A stretch of 44,803 bases of DNA from the NCBI RefSeq assembly GCF_001514065.1, contig NZ_KQ948433.1:270113-314915 (forward strand). The letters are read 5' to 3'. The position numbers and the translations under genes are program-made. Source of the DNA: Streptomyces antibioticus. Lineage in GTDB: Bacteria; Actinomycetota; Actinomycetes; Streptomycetales; Streptomycetaceae. Under the pieces are notes generated by a model. It saw nothing but the letters and a program-made list of their open reading frames with translations, had not been told where the DNA came from and made no database searches. Positions 1 to 8,132 of the stretch are shown here, in pieces. The stretch's first letter is position 1, and every line of letters starts with the position of its first letter.

Positions 1-72
1 CGCCTTGAGAGCCCGCCGGTTCGACAGTGGAAGCCCTCCCCAGGGCGCTGTGGCCCGCCGGCCGACTACGGG

Positions 73-732
73 CTACTGCCCGAGGTAGCGCAGCACTGCC
101 AGGACTCGCCGGTGCTGCCCCGTGGCCGTCTGGCTGAGGCCCAGTTTCATGAAGATGCCGGTCACATGCCGTTCCACGGCGGCGACACTGACGAAGAGCT
201 GCTCGGAGATACCGGAGTTGGAGTGTCCTTCCGCCATCAGCGCCAGGACCTCGCGCTCCTTCGGAGTCAGTGCGGCCAGCGGGTCCTCCGGACGCTTGCG
301 CCCCAGCAGCGCCGCGATCACATCGGGGTCCAGGGCCGAGTCACGGGCCAGCACCCGCTCGACGGCGTCGATCAGAATCTGCGGGCTGGCCACTTTCTCC
401 TTGAGGAGATAACCGACCCCGCTCGGGTCGTCCCCGACCAGGTCCAGCGCGTAAGAGGCGTCCAGGTACTGGGAGAGGACGATGACAGCCGTCTCCGGCC
501 TGGCAGCGCGGATCTTCTGCGCGGCCCGCAGTCCGTCCGCCTCCAGACCCGGCGGCATCCTGATGTCGGTGATCACCACGTCGGGGCGGTGTTCCGCGGC
601 GGCCCGAACGAGGTCAACCGCGTTGTCGACGGCCTCGACGACGTCGATGCCCGACTTCCGCAGGATCGCCGCGATGCCTTCGCGCATGAACGGCTGGTCT
701 TCGCCGAGCACCGCCCGTAGTGGTTGGCTCAT
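73..732 (-). CDS. NarL/FixJ-type response regulator
   Basis: A 219-residue two-component response regulator. Residues about 5-125 form a receiver domain: acidic pair E11/D12, phosphoacceptor Asp56 in ITDIRMPP, and the conserved Lys in YLLKEK. Residues about 150-215 are a LuxR-type helix-turn-helix (LTPKEREVLALMAEG, then VAAVERHVTGIFMKLGL). When phosphorylated by a histidine kinase such proteins dimerise and bind DNA. No partner kinase is adjacent; the closest kinase-like gene, at 11748, has a degenerate catalytic core, so this is an orphan here. The length is normal for the family. The start is the first Met; the ribosome-binding site is weak. The function is certain at family level, the target genes are unknown. 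Confidence 0.93.
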   Translation of the reverse strand: MSQPLRAVLGEDQPFMREGIAAILRKSGIDVVEAVDNAVDLVRAAAEHRPDVVITDIRMPPGLEADGLRAAQKIRAARPETAVIVLSQYLDASYALDLVGDDPSGVGYLLKEKVASPQILIDAVERVLARDSALDPDVIAALLGRKRPEDPLAALTPKEREVLALMAEGHSNSGISEQLFVSVAAVERHVTGIFMKLGLSQTATGQHRRVLAVLRYLGQ

Positions 733-1178
733 GCCGGGATCCTAATACTGCGGCGATATATGCCGTGACCGGCGTCAGGTTTCCCGCCGGACCACGCTGT
801 CGGTGTCTCTCCGCCTCGGCGAGACACATGCGTCGCATCGGAGCGTCACCGCCGGTCCTGCACCGCACCCCTTCGGAGCCGCGGCACCTGAGAGCGGTGC
901 ATATGGTTCTTGCCGCGAAACACACGGGCACCATCGGACGGACCGCACGCGATGCCTCTGCGGCCCGACTTCGCCAACGCCCCCGACGGCGGGGCGGTCG
1001 CCGTACTGCGGCTGCCCGGTGGCCCCCAGGGCCGCAACGACCTCGGCGCGCGCTTTCCCGCCCCGACCGCGGGGTGGACCGAACTCGTCCCGGAGCTGGG
1101 TACGGGCGTCAACGACCACCTGATCACCAAGTGCTCGCGCACCCGCCCGGCGGCCAGTGCGGGTACGTGTTCACCTGC
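733..1178. other. Intergenic stretch with a possible gene remnant
   Basis: Gap of about 446 bases between the divergently placed response regulator start and the stop of the LuxR-family gene. On the plus strand, about 952-1140 has GC-rich third positions and a plausible amino-acid composition (PDFANAPDGGAVAVLRLPGG and following), but no good ribosome-binding site, and the reading runs out near the LAL stop. I read it as a possible decayed gene fragment, not a functional gene. No RNA gene or strong terminator is evident. Confidence 0.3.
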
Positions 1179-3914
1179 TCACACCGAGACGCCGAGCGAC
1201 TCGACCTCGTGCGCGTAGAGGCGGGCCAGCTGTACCCGGGAGCGAACCCCCAGCTTCTCGAAGACGTGGCGCAGATGGGTATTCACCGTGTGCGGGGAGA
1301 TGAACAGCCGTTCCGCCGCCTCCCGATTGGTGGCCCCCTGCGCGATGAGCTGCACCACGCCCAGCTCCGACCTGGTCAGCCCACGCCACTCAGCGGCCGG
1401 TACCGCGGCCCCGGAGGACGCGGTGGACGCAGCGGCCAGGGGCCGGGCGCCGAGTGCGCGCAGTCTTCCGCGCACCCGCTGGGCGTCGCGTTCGGCCCCG
1501 CAGGCGGCGTAGCCGCTGAGCGCCTCCTCAAAACGGGACTCGGCACCGCAGGCGTTGGCCGCCGCGAGACACTCACCGGCGTCCTCCAGTGCACGGGCCC
1601 GCAACAGGGGACGGAGGTCCCCGTAGCTCTCCGCCGCCGCCACGAGCAGTTCCGCATCCCCCGCGTACAGGCCCCGCGCATGCGTGGCGGCGCTGCTGAA
1701 CAGCGGCAAGCCGGGGTTGAACCTGGCCCGTTCCTCGGTGAACCGCACTGCCGCGGCGGCCACCTCACGCCGCCCCGAGGCGAGCGCCGCCGCCACCAAC
1801 AGGACGACGTCCCCCGCATCGACGCAGGCCACGTGCAGGAAGCCGCGGCGCAGATAAGCCGCGGCGCCGTTGAGCCGCTCCTCACTCACGGGCTCGTCCC
1901 GGTACAGCGCGGTCAGGACCGACATCCAGGCTCCGGCCCGGCGCAACTGCCGGTCGTCACTGGCCAGACAGACCTCCGCGCGCGCCGCACACGCCTCCAT
2001 CTCCCGGTCATCGCCGGTATGGAGGGCGGCCCGGGCCCGCGCACAGAGCACGGCCGCCTCGGCGGTGGCGTCCGAGGTGCCCGCCACGGCCGGCTGCCGT
2101 CGCCCGGCGGTCTCGTGGCTGACGGCGAGTTCCTGTGCCGCCTCCCGCAGTCGGCCGCCGCCCAGCAGCAGCCGGGCCCGCGCGGGCCGCCACAGCGCCG
2201 CGTACGCGGCACGGCCTCGCTGTTCCGCCTCCGTCAAACCGCCGTCGATGAGATCCGCGGCGCCCTGCTGGTCGCCCGTCAGACCCAGCAGCTCGGCTCT
2301 CCAGACCAGCGACAGGACGGCCTCGGGCAGCATGGGCCCGTACACCGGATCGAGTTCGGCGGCCTGCGCCGGCACCAACTCGCTGTGCCGAAGGGCGTCA
2401 CTCCAGCGCTGTCGGTGACAGGCGCTCATCGACCTGAGAGTGCGCTGCGTGAGGTCGTTCAGCGGGTGAGTGCCACGGGCGTGTGTCAGGGCACCGGCCA
2501 CGGCCCCGCCGGCCTCCTCGGCCGCACCCGCCAGCAGACGGTTCAACAGCATCGTCGACCGCAACTGGTCCTTGACCGGCAGCGGGACATCGGGATGGTG
2601 CAGGGCCCGACGCAGGTGAGCCTCGGCCTGGGGCACCGGGAACGGGCCGCCCATCCGGGCCAGTTCCAGACAGACGTGCGCGTGCGTCATCGGGTCGGGC
2701 GGGGCCTGGAGCACCTCACGGGCCAGGGCGCGGGCCGCGTCGGTGTCGCCCGTCTCCCACAGCAGGGGCACCAGCCGCGCCGCAAGTCGTGAGCGGCGGG
2801 GCGTGGCGGGCAGGGCCAGTTCCATGGCCCGGCGTACGTAGTCCGCGCCAGTCGCCGGGGCGAGGGGGGCGGCCTCTCCGGCGGCGGCCTCCAGCACACG
2901 GATCGCCCGCTCGTCGCCAGGGTCAGCCAGCGCGCCGATCTCGGCCGCGAGAGCCGTCGCAGGGGTGCCGTCCGCGAGCCGGAGGTCGACTGAACGCCGA
3001 CGCAGGGAGACGCGTACCGGCGGGGGCAGCGTCGCGACGACGGCCGCTCGCAGCGACGGGTGCACAAAGGTGAGGTGGTCCTGCTCGGCGCGCATGAGCC
3101 CCGCGGCGAGCACCTCGCGCAGCGGCCTCAGCAGGGCTGGTTCCCTGAGCTCCAGCATGCGGGACAGATGCCGCACGCTGATGGTGTCGCCGAGCAGTGA
3201 GGCGGTGAGCACCAGTTCTCGAGCGGGCGGCGTCAACTGGTCGAGTCGGCGGGTGACGACGGCCGAGGCCACCTCCTCACGTCCGTGCGGCGAGGTGAGC
3301 AGAGAACACGCGTGCCGGATGGTGCCTGGCAGCCCGCCGAGCAGCGGCAGATACGGTGCGGCCTCCGCGGCCCGCGGGCCGATCAGGTCCGTCACGAGCC
3401 GTCGTACGGCATCGGGGTCGAGGGCGGTGAGTTCGAAGCCGTCCGTCCGCTCGGCCGGCAGGTCGCGGCGCAGGGCGGTGACTGCGGGCGCGTCGAGGTG
3501 GGAGCGTGCGGCAAGCACCCACAGCACGGGCAGCTCGACCAGCCGGGCGGTCAGGGTGCGCAGGGCGAGCAGTGTCAGGTCGTCGCAGTGGTGCACGTCG
3601 TCGTGGACGACGAGGACCGGTCGCTGTCGGCCGAGCTCCCGCAGTCTGTCCTCGAACTGCCGCAGCACCTGGTACGGAGAGCCCGACTCCCCGGCCCTCG
3701 CCTCGGATGGCTGCTGCGCGAGGGCATCCAGCAGCGGGCCCGTCAGGACGGTCACTCCCGTCTCGGCCGCCTGCTGGGCAGCGAGGGTCAGCAGATGGGA
3801 CTTGCCGGAGTCGGCTGGTCCCTCGATCCACACCACTCCACCCTCATGACGGTGGACGAGACGCAGCACGCGCCGTAGGAGCAGCTCCGGGGTGTCGGTC
3901 ATCGTCGCCTTCAT
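1179..3914 (-). CDS. Large ATP-binding LuxR-family regulator (LAL type)
   Basis: A 911-residue regulator of the LAL/MalT-like class. Near the N terminus (about residues 32-39) lies a Walker A motif, GPADSGKS, followed by a Walker B-like VLVVHDD. The middle is a long Ala/Leu/Arg-rich helical region typical of TPR-like repeats. The last ~65 residues form a LuxR helix-turn-helix (LTRSELGVVQLIAQGATNREAAERLF, then SPHTVNTHLRHVFEKLGV). Such proteins act as ATP-dependent transcription activators, often pathway-specific in Streptomyces. I chose the ATG at 3914 because GGAGG sits eight bases upstream; an in-frame Met at 4022 would add 36 unlikely residues. A 21-bp inverted repeat lies about 40 bp upstream. 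The ligand and targets cannot be read from the sequence. Confidence 0.9.
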   Translation of the reverse strand: MKATMTDTPELLLRRVLRLVHRHEGGVVWIEGPADSGKSHLLTLAAQQAAETGVTVLTGPLLDALAQQPSEARAGESGSPYQVLRQFEDRLRELGRQRPVLVVHDDVHHCDDLTLLALRTLTARLVELPVLWVLAARSHLDAPAVTALRRDLPAERTDGFELTALDPDAVRRLVTDLIGPRAAEAAPYLPLLGGLPGTIRHACSLLTSPHGREEVASAVVTRRLDQLTPPARELVLTASLLGDTISVRHLSRMLELREPALLRPLREVLAAGLMRAEQDHLTFVHPSLRAAVVATLPPPVRVSLRRRSVDLRLADGTPATALAAEIGALADPGDERAIRVLEAAAGEAAPLAPATGADYVRRAMELALPATPRRSRLAARLVPLLWETGDTDAARALAREVLQAPPDPMTHAHVCLELARMGGPFPVPQAEAHLRRALHHPDVPLPVKDQLRSTMLLNRLLAGAAEEAGGAVAGALTHARGTHPLNDLTQRTLRSMSACHRQRWSDALRHSELVPAQAAELDPVYGPMLPEAVLSLVWRAELLGLTGDQQGAADLIDGGLTEAEQRGRAAYAALWRPARARLLLGGGRLREAAQELAVSHETAGRRQPAVAGTSDATAEAAVLCARARAALHTGDDREMEACAARAEVCLASDDRQLRRAGAWMSVLTALYRDEPVSEERLNGAAAYLRRGFLHVACVDAGDVVLLVAAALASGRREVAAAAVRFTEERARFNPGLPLFSSAATHARGLYAGDAELLVAAAESYGDLRPLLRARALEDAGECLAAANACGAESRFEEALSGYAACGAERDAQRVRGRLRALGARPLAAASTASSGAAVPAAEWRGLTRSELGVVQLIAQGATNREAAERLFISPHTVNTHLRHVFEKLGVRSRVQLARLYAHEVESLGVSV

Positions 3915-4444
3915 CAAGGCAGCCTCCAGTGTTCCGTGTCCGCACGGTCGGCTGGGACACATGTGAAGTGTCCCGACGGCGCCGTGGGTGTGTCGCCGCG
4001 ACTCAGCATGTGTCCTCGTCACGGCCGGTGGCTGTCAAGGACACCGGAGCCGCACAGAGGGCCCACCTGACGGAGGGGGTAGGGAAAACCCGAGTTCTGG
4101 GTGTGGTCCGGCCTGGATCCGACGGTTCCGGTACGGCTGAGGTCCGGAGGCCGCCGCAGTTCACACGGCTGCTGCCCGCAGCAGGGTGGGGTGGGCCCTA
4201 CAAAGCCCTGGGGGAACCCCGAGGAAGGCCGAGGGAACACACGACAGACCGGGTTGCGGCCTGCTCAGAAACTTGTGCTCGGCTCGGGAGTTCCACCCGA
4301 AAGGAACGTGAAGCCGGGGGACGGCCGGTCCCACGGAACGTTCGTGGGCCGCCACCCCCACAGGCAACAAGGGTTTCACCGGCAGCACGAGAAAACGTGC
4401 CGCAGGACATCGAACACCTGTGAATCAGGAACGGGGAACAAGGA
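3915..4444. other. Intergenic region between divergent LAL and DUF308 genes
   Basis: About 530 bases without a convincing gene. It must hold the promoters of two divergent genes. Visible structure: the inverted repeat at 3954-3974, an imperfect palindrome around 4331-4349 (CCCACGGAACGTTCGTGGG) and a short hairpin around 4382-4402 (GCACG, six-base loop, CGTGC). No clear sigma-70-like promoter was found. Confidence 0.4.
3954..3974. promoter_or_regulatory. Inverted repeat, likely operator of the LAL gene
   Basis: GGGACAC and GTGTCCC form perfect 7-bp arms around a 7-base spacer, about 40 bp upstream of the LAL start codon. Position and symmetry fit a binding site for a dimeric regulator; which one is unknown. 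Confidence 0.45.
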
Positions 4445-5095
4445 ATGGCTCAACTGGAAACACCTCCCCATGAGGTGCACGACCGGATGCGCCACTCCGT
4501 GCCCTCCCCGGCGCCCCACCAGGTGCGCCGAACCGGCGCCCGGTGGGGAGCCCGCCCGGGTGGTGCCCTCACCAGGGCGACGATGCTGGCCGGCTCGCTG
4601 GTCTCGGCGACTGTGGGCGGCCTGCTGATCGTCGCCCCCGTGCGCTCCCCGGCCGCGGCCGGGGCCCTGTTCGGGGTGCACATCGCGGTCCAGGGGGTGC
4701 TCCAACTGCTGGCCGTTCGCCGGTCCACGGCCTCGCCGGGCGTCCGGTGGCTGCTGGCCGGCGGTGGCGCCGCCGCGCTGCCCCTGGGCGCCGTTCTCTT
4801 CGCCGGCCGGGCGGACACGGTGTTCCTGCTCGCCCTGTGGACCGGCTGCGCCTGGCTCCTGCGGGGACTGACCATGGCGATCTCCGTCACCTCGCCCTCG
4901 GTGAGCCACGTGTTCGTCTACGACGACGTCCTGAACGCGGTGATCGTCTCGGCGGGTCTGCTCATGACCGCTTTCCCCTTCGTGTCACCGGAGCAACTGG
5001 CCCATGTCGGCGGCTTCGTGCTGGTGGCCACCGCGGCCTTCGAAGGCCTTGCCGCCGCCCGCCGAAACTCCCGCGCACTGCGCGCCATTGACTGA
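4445..5095 (+). CDS. DUF308/HdeD-like membrane protein
   Basis: A 216-residue integral membrane protein. After a ~40-residue hydrophilic, Arg/Pro-rich N terminus come about six hydrophobic segments (for example LAGSLVSATVGGLLIVAP, WLLAGGGAAALPLGAVLF, FLLALWTGCAWLLRGLTMAI, VIVSAGLLMTAFPFV and FVLVATAAFEGLAAA). The repeated pattern of paired helices with LLI.AP / LRG.. motifs matches the HdeD-like DUF308 family, linked in enterobacteria to acid resistance; in Streptomyces its role is not established. It lies upstream of an SsgA-like and a WhiB gene on the same strand, with 83 bp to the next gene. The start is the first Met after GGGGAACAAGGA. Confidence 0.78.
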   Translation: MAQLETPPHEVHDRMRHSVPSPAPHQVRRTGARWGARPGGALTRATMLAGSLVSATVGGLLIVAPVRSPAAAGALFGVHIAVQGVLQLLAVRRSTASPGVRWLLAGGGAAALPLGAVLFAGRADTVFLLALWTGCAWLLRGLTMAISVTSPSVSHVFVYDDVLNAVIVSAGLLMTAFPFVSPEQLAHVGGFVLVATAAFEGLAAARRNSRALRAID

Positions 5096-5178
5096 GTTCA
5101 CCACTGCGCGGCACCGCTCACAGCAGCAATCCACGTTCCACGCCGAGCGACCGGCTGAGGCCCTACCAGGAGGCGACC

Positions 5179-5583
5179 ATGAAGAAGTCCCATCTCGCAC
5201 TGGAGATCACCCACTGGGTGTGCTCCGAGCTCGACCTGCCGCTGCACTGCGAGTTCTCCTACGACACCCAGGACCCGCTGGCCGTCACCGTGGTCTTCGA
5301 CACCGAGGGCGTGCGTCCGGTCACCTGGGCGTTGTGCCGGGACCTGCTGGCCGACGGCCTGGCCGCCCGCGTGGGCGAGGGCGACGTGGTGCTCTGGCCG
5401 GTGCTCGACCTCGACGGCGAGCCGTCGTCCTTCTGCATCCGCGTGGGCAGCACCCGCAAGGCGGTGTTCGAGATTCCCGCCGAGCCGGTCACGACCTGGC
5501 TGGCCGGGACGTACGCCATGGTCCCGCGGGGCACCGAGCTGGATGGCGTGGACTGGGACGAGTGGGCCCAACTTGCGGAGTGA
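5179..5583 (+). CDS. SsgA-like (SALP) sporulation/cell-division regulator
   Basis: A 134-residue protein of the SsgA/SsgB family found only in morphologically complex actinomycetes, where members steer septum placement and peptidoglycan remodelling during sporulation. Hallmarks are the N-terminal CEFSYDTQDPLAVTVVF segment, a central W..CRDLLADGL helix, the DVVLWPV strand and the C-terminal TYAMVPRGTELDGVDWD motif. Length is typical. A clear AGGAGG stands just before the start. Which paralogue this is cannot be told from sequence alone; it is not next to an ssgR-type regulator, so it is unlikely to be ssgA itself. Confidence 0.9.
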   Translation: MKKSHLALEITHWVCSELDLPLHCEFSYDTQDPLAVTVVFDTEGVRPVTWALCRDLLADGLAARVGEGDVVLWPVLDLDGEPSSFCIRVGSTRKAVFEIPAEPVTTWLAGTYAMVPRGTELDGVDWDEWAQLAE

Positions 5584-5648
5584 CGCCGACGGGTCCGGTG
5601 ACCGAGGCCGGACCGGCACAAGGACAGGCACAGGGAGAGAGGAAGACC

Positions 5649-5963
5649 ATGCGGAACACCCCGAAGAACACACTGCGCCCCTTGCTGGCCGACTGGCAGT
5701 GGCAGCAGCGCGCTGCCTGCCGCGGGATGAGCAGCTCCCTCTTCTTCTCGCCGCCGGGCGAGCGGGGTCGGGCACGCCGCCTGCGCGAGGAGCGGGCCCG
5801 AGCCGTCTGCGGCGGATGCGAGGTCGTCGACATCTGCGCGGCCACGGCCCTGAAGCAGGGGGAGACCTACGGCGTCTGGGGCGGGCTGTCCGACGACGAA
5901 CGCCGTCAGCTCGGCACGAGCGTGGAAAGCGCCGGCAGGACCGCCGCGGACAACGCGGCCTAG
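5649..5963 (+). CDS. WhiB-family iron-sulphur transcription regulator
   Basis: A 104-residue WhiB-like (Wbl) protein. It has the four cysteines that bind a [4Fe-4S] cluster: one in RAACRGM and three in the C-G-G-C-x5-C arrangement, followed by the GVWGG turn and a basic/polar tail. Wbl proteins are nitric-oxide- or oxygen-responsive partners of sigma factor region 4 in actinobacteria. The start ATG follows GGGAGAGAGGAAGACC. The gene is 65 bp after the SsgA-like gene, suggesting co-transcription in a developmental or stress operon. It could be a plasmid- or stress-type paralogue; the exact subclass is undetermined. Confidence 0.92.
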   Translation: MRNTPKNTLRPLLADWQWQQRAACRGMSSSLFFSPPGERGRARRLREERARAVCGGCEVVDICAATALKQGETYGVWGGLSDDERRQLGTSVESAGRTAADNAA

Positions 5964-6024
5964 CGGTGACGAACGGGCCGAGCCGGCGACCGTGCCGGCG
6001 GCCCCGCCGGGCCGCCCGCCGGGG

Positions 6025-6657
6025 CTACTGCCCGACGGGGCGCCGGTAGGCGCCGTACCACCAGATCCGGGCGAGTTCGCGAGCGAAGACGACGTCACCG
6101 CTGCCGTCGTCGACACGGATGTGGTGCGCGATCGCCTGGGCGCCTCCCCAGACGATGATCCGGCTCGCGGCGACGGCGTCGAGATCGGCCGGCGTCGACC
6201 CGGCTGTCTGTTCCGCCAACAGCGTCCGCAGCACCGCCTCGTCGAAACCTTCCAGGTCAGCGGTGTAGAAGTCGCCGATAGCGGAGTCGTAGGCCGCCGC
6301 CTCGCGGACCGCGCTGAGCACACCCTGGTGGGCCCGGTGGATCGCGATGACCTCCTCGAAGAACCCGGCGAAACGATCTGCCCCGTTCCCGGCGCCTGGA
6401 TCCCACTGCCGCGCCAGGGCCAGCAGCGACTCGCGCAGTTCGTCTGTGAGCCGCACGAGGACGTCCGACTTGCCCTGGAAGTGCGCATAGAACGTGGCCC
6501 GGGACACCCTCGCCTCCTCGAGGATCCGCTGGACGCTGATCTCGGAGAACGCCTCACCGGAATCGAGCAGCCCCTCCAGAGCGGACATGACCTGCGCCCG
6601 CGTCGCGGCCGACCGCGCGGCATGGTGGTCGGCCTGGCGTCGGGTCACGGGTCTCAT
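6025..6657 (-). CDS. TetR-family transcriptional regulator
   Basis: A 210-residue TetR-type repressor. The N-terminal helix-turn-helix lies around residues 20-60 (ISVQRILEEARVSRATFYAHFQGKSDVLVRL), followed by an all-helical ligand/dimer domain ending in WWYGAYRRP. I chose the ATG at 6657 because GGAAGG stands six bases upstream; a Met at 6678 has no such site. It lies downstream of, and on the same strand as, a short-chain dehydrogenase whose upstream region holds a 17-bp palindrome. The simplest model, an inference, is that it represses that dehydrogenase and is relieved by a small hydrophobic compound. Confidence 0.9.
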   Translation of the reverse strand: MRPVTRRQADHHAARSAATRAQVMSALEGLLDSGEAFSEISVQRILEEARVSRATFYAHFQGKSDVLVRLTDELRESLLALARQWDPGAGNGADRFAGFFEEVIAIHRAHQGVLSAVREAAAYDSAIGDFYTADLEGFDEAVLRTLLAEQTAGSTPADLDAVAASRIIVWGGAQAIAHHIRVDDGSGDVVFARELARIWWYGAYRRPVGQ

Positions 6658-6882
6658 CGGACACCTTCCGGTCGTCATGCGGTTCCGCGGCCCGCAGGCC
6701 GCTCGAGCACCCTATGCCGGAACGCCGTGCGTGATCCGTTCGAGGAGACCGCCTGGTTGCCGGGCGGGCAGAGGGGCGGTGTGCTGGTGATGGGGAGGCA
6801 GTATGCGGCACCCGTCCGCTCGGCAAACGGCCCCTGATGGGACATGGCAGCGGCACCGGCAGCCTGCGGTCGTTCTAGCGGA

Positions 6883-6900
6883 GCACGTCACACGACGTGC
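6883..6900. promoter_or_regulatory. Inverted repeat between SDR and TetR genes
   Basis: GCACGTC, four bases, GACGTGC: perfect 7-bp arms, 62 bp past the SDR stop and about 225 bp before the TetR start. It could be a terminator hairpin for the SDR or an operator for the TetR gene; there is no following T-run to decide. Confidence 0.4.
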
Positions 6901-6962
6901 ACATGTCGGCGGCTCCCGGAGGGGCCGTGCGGGACAGCCCCGCAGCGTCGACCGAGGAGCGG

Positions 6963-7898
6963 TCAGCGCACCGCGGGAAGGGCGTACTCCCACAGCCGGT
7001 CCGAGGCGACGGGGTCGACCGACCACTTGGCGACGCCCGCCATCACCTCGGGACCCCCGTCGACGACCTCCGACTCCTGGTTGTCCTCGAAATAGCTCCC
7101 GCTCACACCCTCGACGAGGGGCGACGCGGCCAGCAGCACCGTAGTGGCGGCGCCCTGCACCGGGGTCTTGTAGTAGTCGGGGGTGACCAGGTTGCCCTGC
7201 GCGTCCATGGCACCGAACGCCTGCATGGTCGCCTCGTCGAGGTGGCGCTGCAGCTTGGTGTGGATGAACCCCGGGGCACAGGCATTGGCGGCGATGCCGT
7301 GTTCGGCCCACCGGCGGCTGATGCCTACGGCGAGCAGCACGTCGGCGGTCTTCGACTGCGCGTAGGCGGCGAACGGGTTGTAGGGGCGCCGCTCGAACTG
7401 CGGGTCCTCGAAATCGAAGCCCGCCCGCAGCTGGGCGCCGGAGCTGACCACGACCACGCGCGGCCTCTCGGCCGCCGCGAGGGCCGTGCGCAGGCCGTTG
7501 GCCAGGGCGAAGTGGCCGAGGTAGTTGACGGCGAGCTGCATCTCCCAGCCCTGCGTGTTGACCTGCCGGGTCGGGAGCATCATCACACCGGCGTTGGCGA
7601 CGAGGGCGTCGAGCGGCCCGCTCCAGTCGTCGCAGAAGGCGCGTATGGAAGCCGGGTCGGCGAGGTCGAGCGCGACGGCCCGCGTGCCCGGGAACTCCTT
7701 GATCAGCGGCTCTGCGTCAGCGGGGTTGCGGGTGGCGACGGTCACCTGCGCTCCCGCGCCGGCGAGTGCGCGCACCGTCTCGGCACCGAGACCGGAGGCC
7801 CCTCCGGTGACGATCATCCGGTGCCCGGTCAGGTCTACTCCGTCCAGCACTTCCGCGGCAGTGGCGCGTGTTCCGAACGGGGTGGTGGTCAGTGCCAT
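6963..7898 (-). CDS. Short-chain dehydrogenase/reductase (SDR)
   Basis: A 311-residue classical-to-extended SDR, most like the retinol-dehydrogenase/WWOX-type oxidoreductases common in actinobacteria. Visible are the Rossmann glycine motif TGGASGLG (about residues 31-38), NAG in the fourth strand (VANAGVM), the catalytic Ser in VVVVSSGA and the Tyr-x3-Lys pair in YAQSK. It should oxidise or reduce an alcohol/carbonyl with NAD(P); the substrate is unknown. The product is cytoplasmic, with no signal peptide. Next on the same strand is a TetR regulator, and a palindrome lies 86 bp upstream of the start. Confidence 0.9.
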   Translation of the reverse strand: MALTTTPFGTRATAAEVLDGVDLTGHRMIVTGGASGLGAETVRALAGAGAQVTVATRNPADAEPLIKEFPGTRAVALDLADPASIRAFCDDWSGPLDALVANAGVMMLPTRQVNTQGWEMQLAVNYLGHFALANGLRTALAAAERPRVVVVSSGAQLRAGFDFEDPQFERRPYNPFAAYAQSKTADVLLAVGISRRWAEHGIAANACAPGFIHTKLQRHLDEATMQAFGAMDAQGNLVTPDYYKTPVQGAATTVLLAASPLVEGVSGSYFEDNQESEVVDGGPEVMAGVAKWSVDPVASDRLWEYALPAVR

Positions 7899-7983
7899 AG
7901 CGAGTGTCCTGCCTTCGGAGGAGTGATAGCGCTCGGCGGGACATCACACACGTGTCGCTTCCGCCAAGACATCCTACGGAAAA

Positions 7984-8000
7984 CCATACATCGTGTATGG
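7984..8000. promoter_or_regulatory. Palindromic operator upstream of the SDR gene
   Basis: CCATACA TCG TGTATGG, perfect 7-bp arms around three bases, set in a locally AT-richer stretch 86 bp upstream of the SDR start. The size and symmetry fit a TetR-dimer site; the TetR gene just downstream of the SDR is the obvious candidate (inference). Confidence 0.55.
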
Positions 8001-8132
8001 ACAGACTGTATTCATGGTGGTGTGCGCGGCTGGCACACGTGTCTGAAGTCGGTGACCAGCCGCGGCCCTCTCGGCGCCCCGACACCCTTTCGTTCTCGGC
8101 GCCTTCGAGTAGGCGGCGGAGCGGCAGGCGGA

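Noticed and set aside
720-2792. 690-codon open frame on the plus strand
   Set aside because: It is antisense to the LAL regulator, is rich in Arg/Gly/Pro/His/Gln, has no domain and arises from the GC-rich complement.
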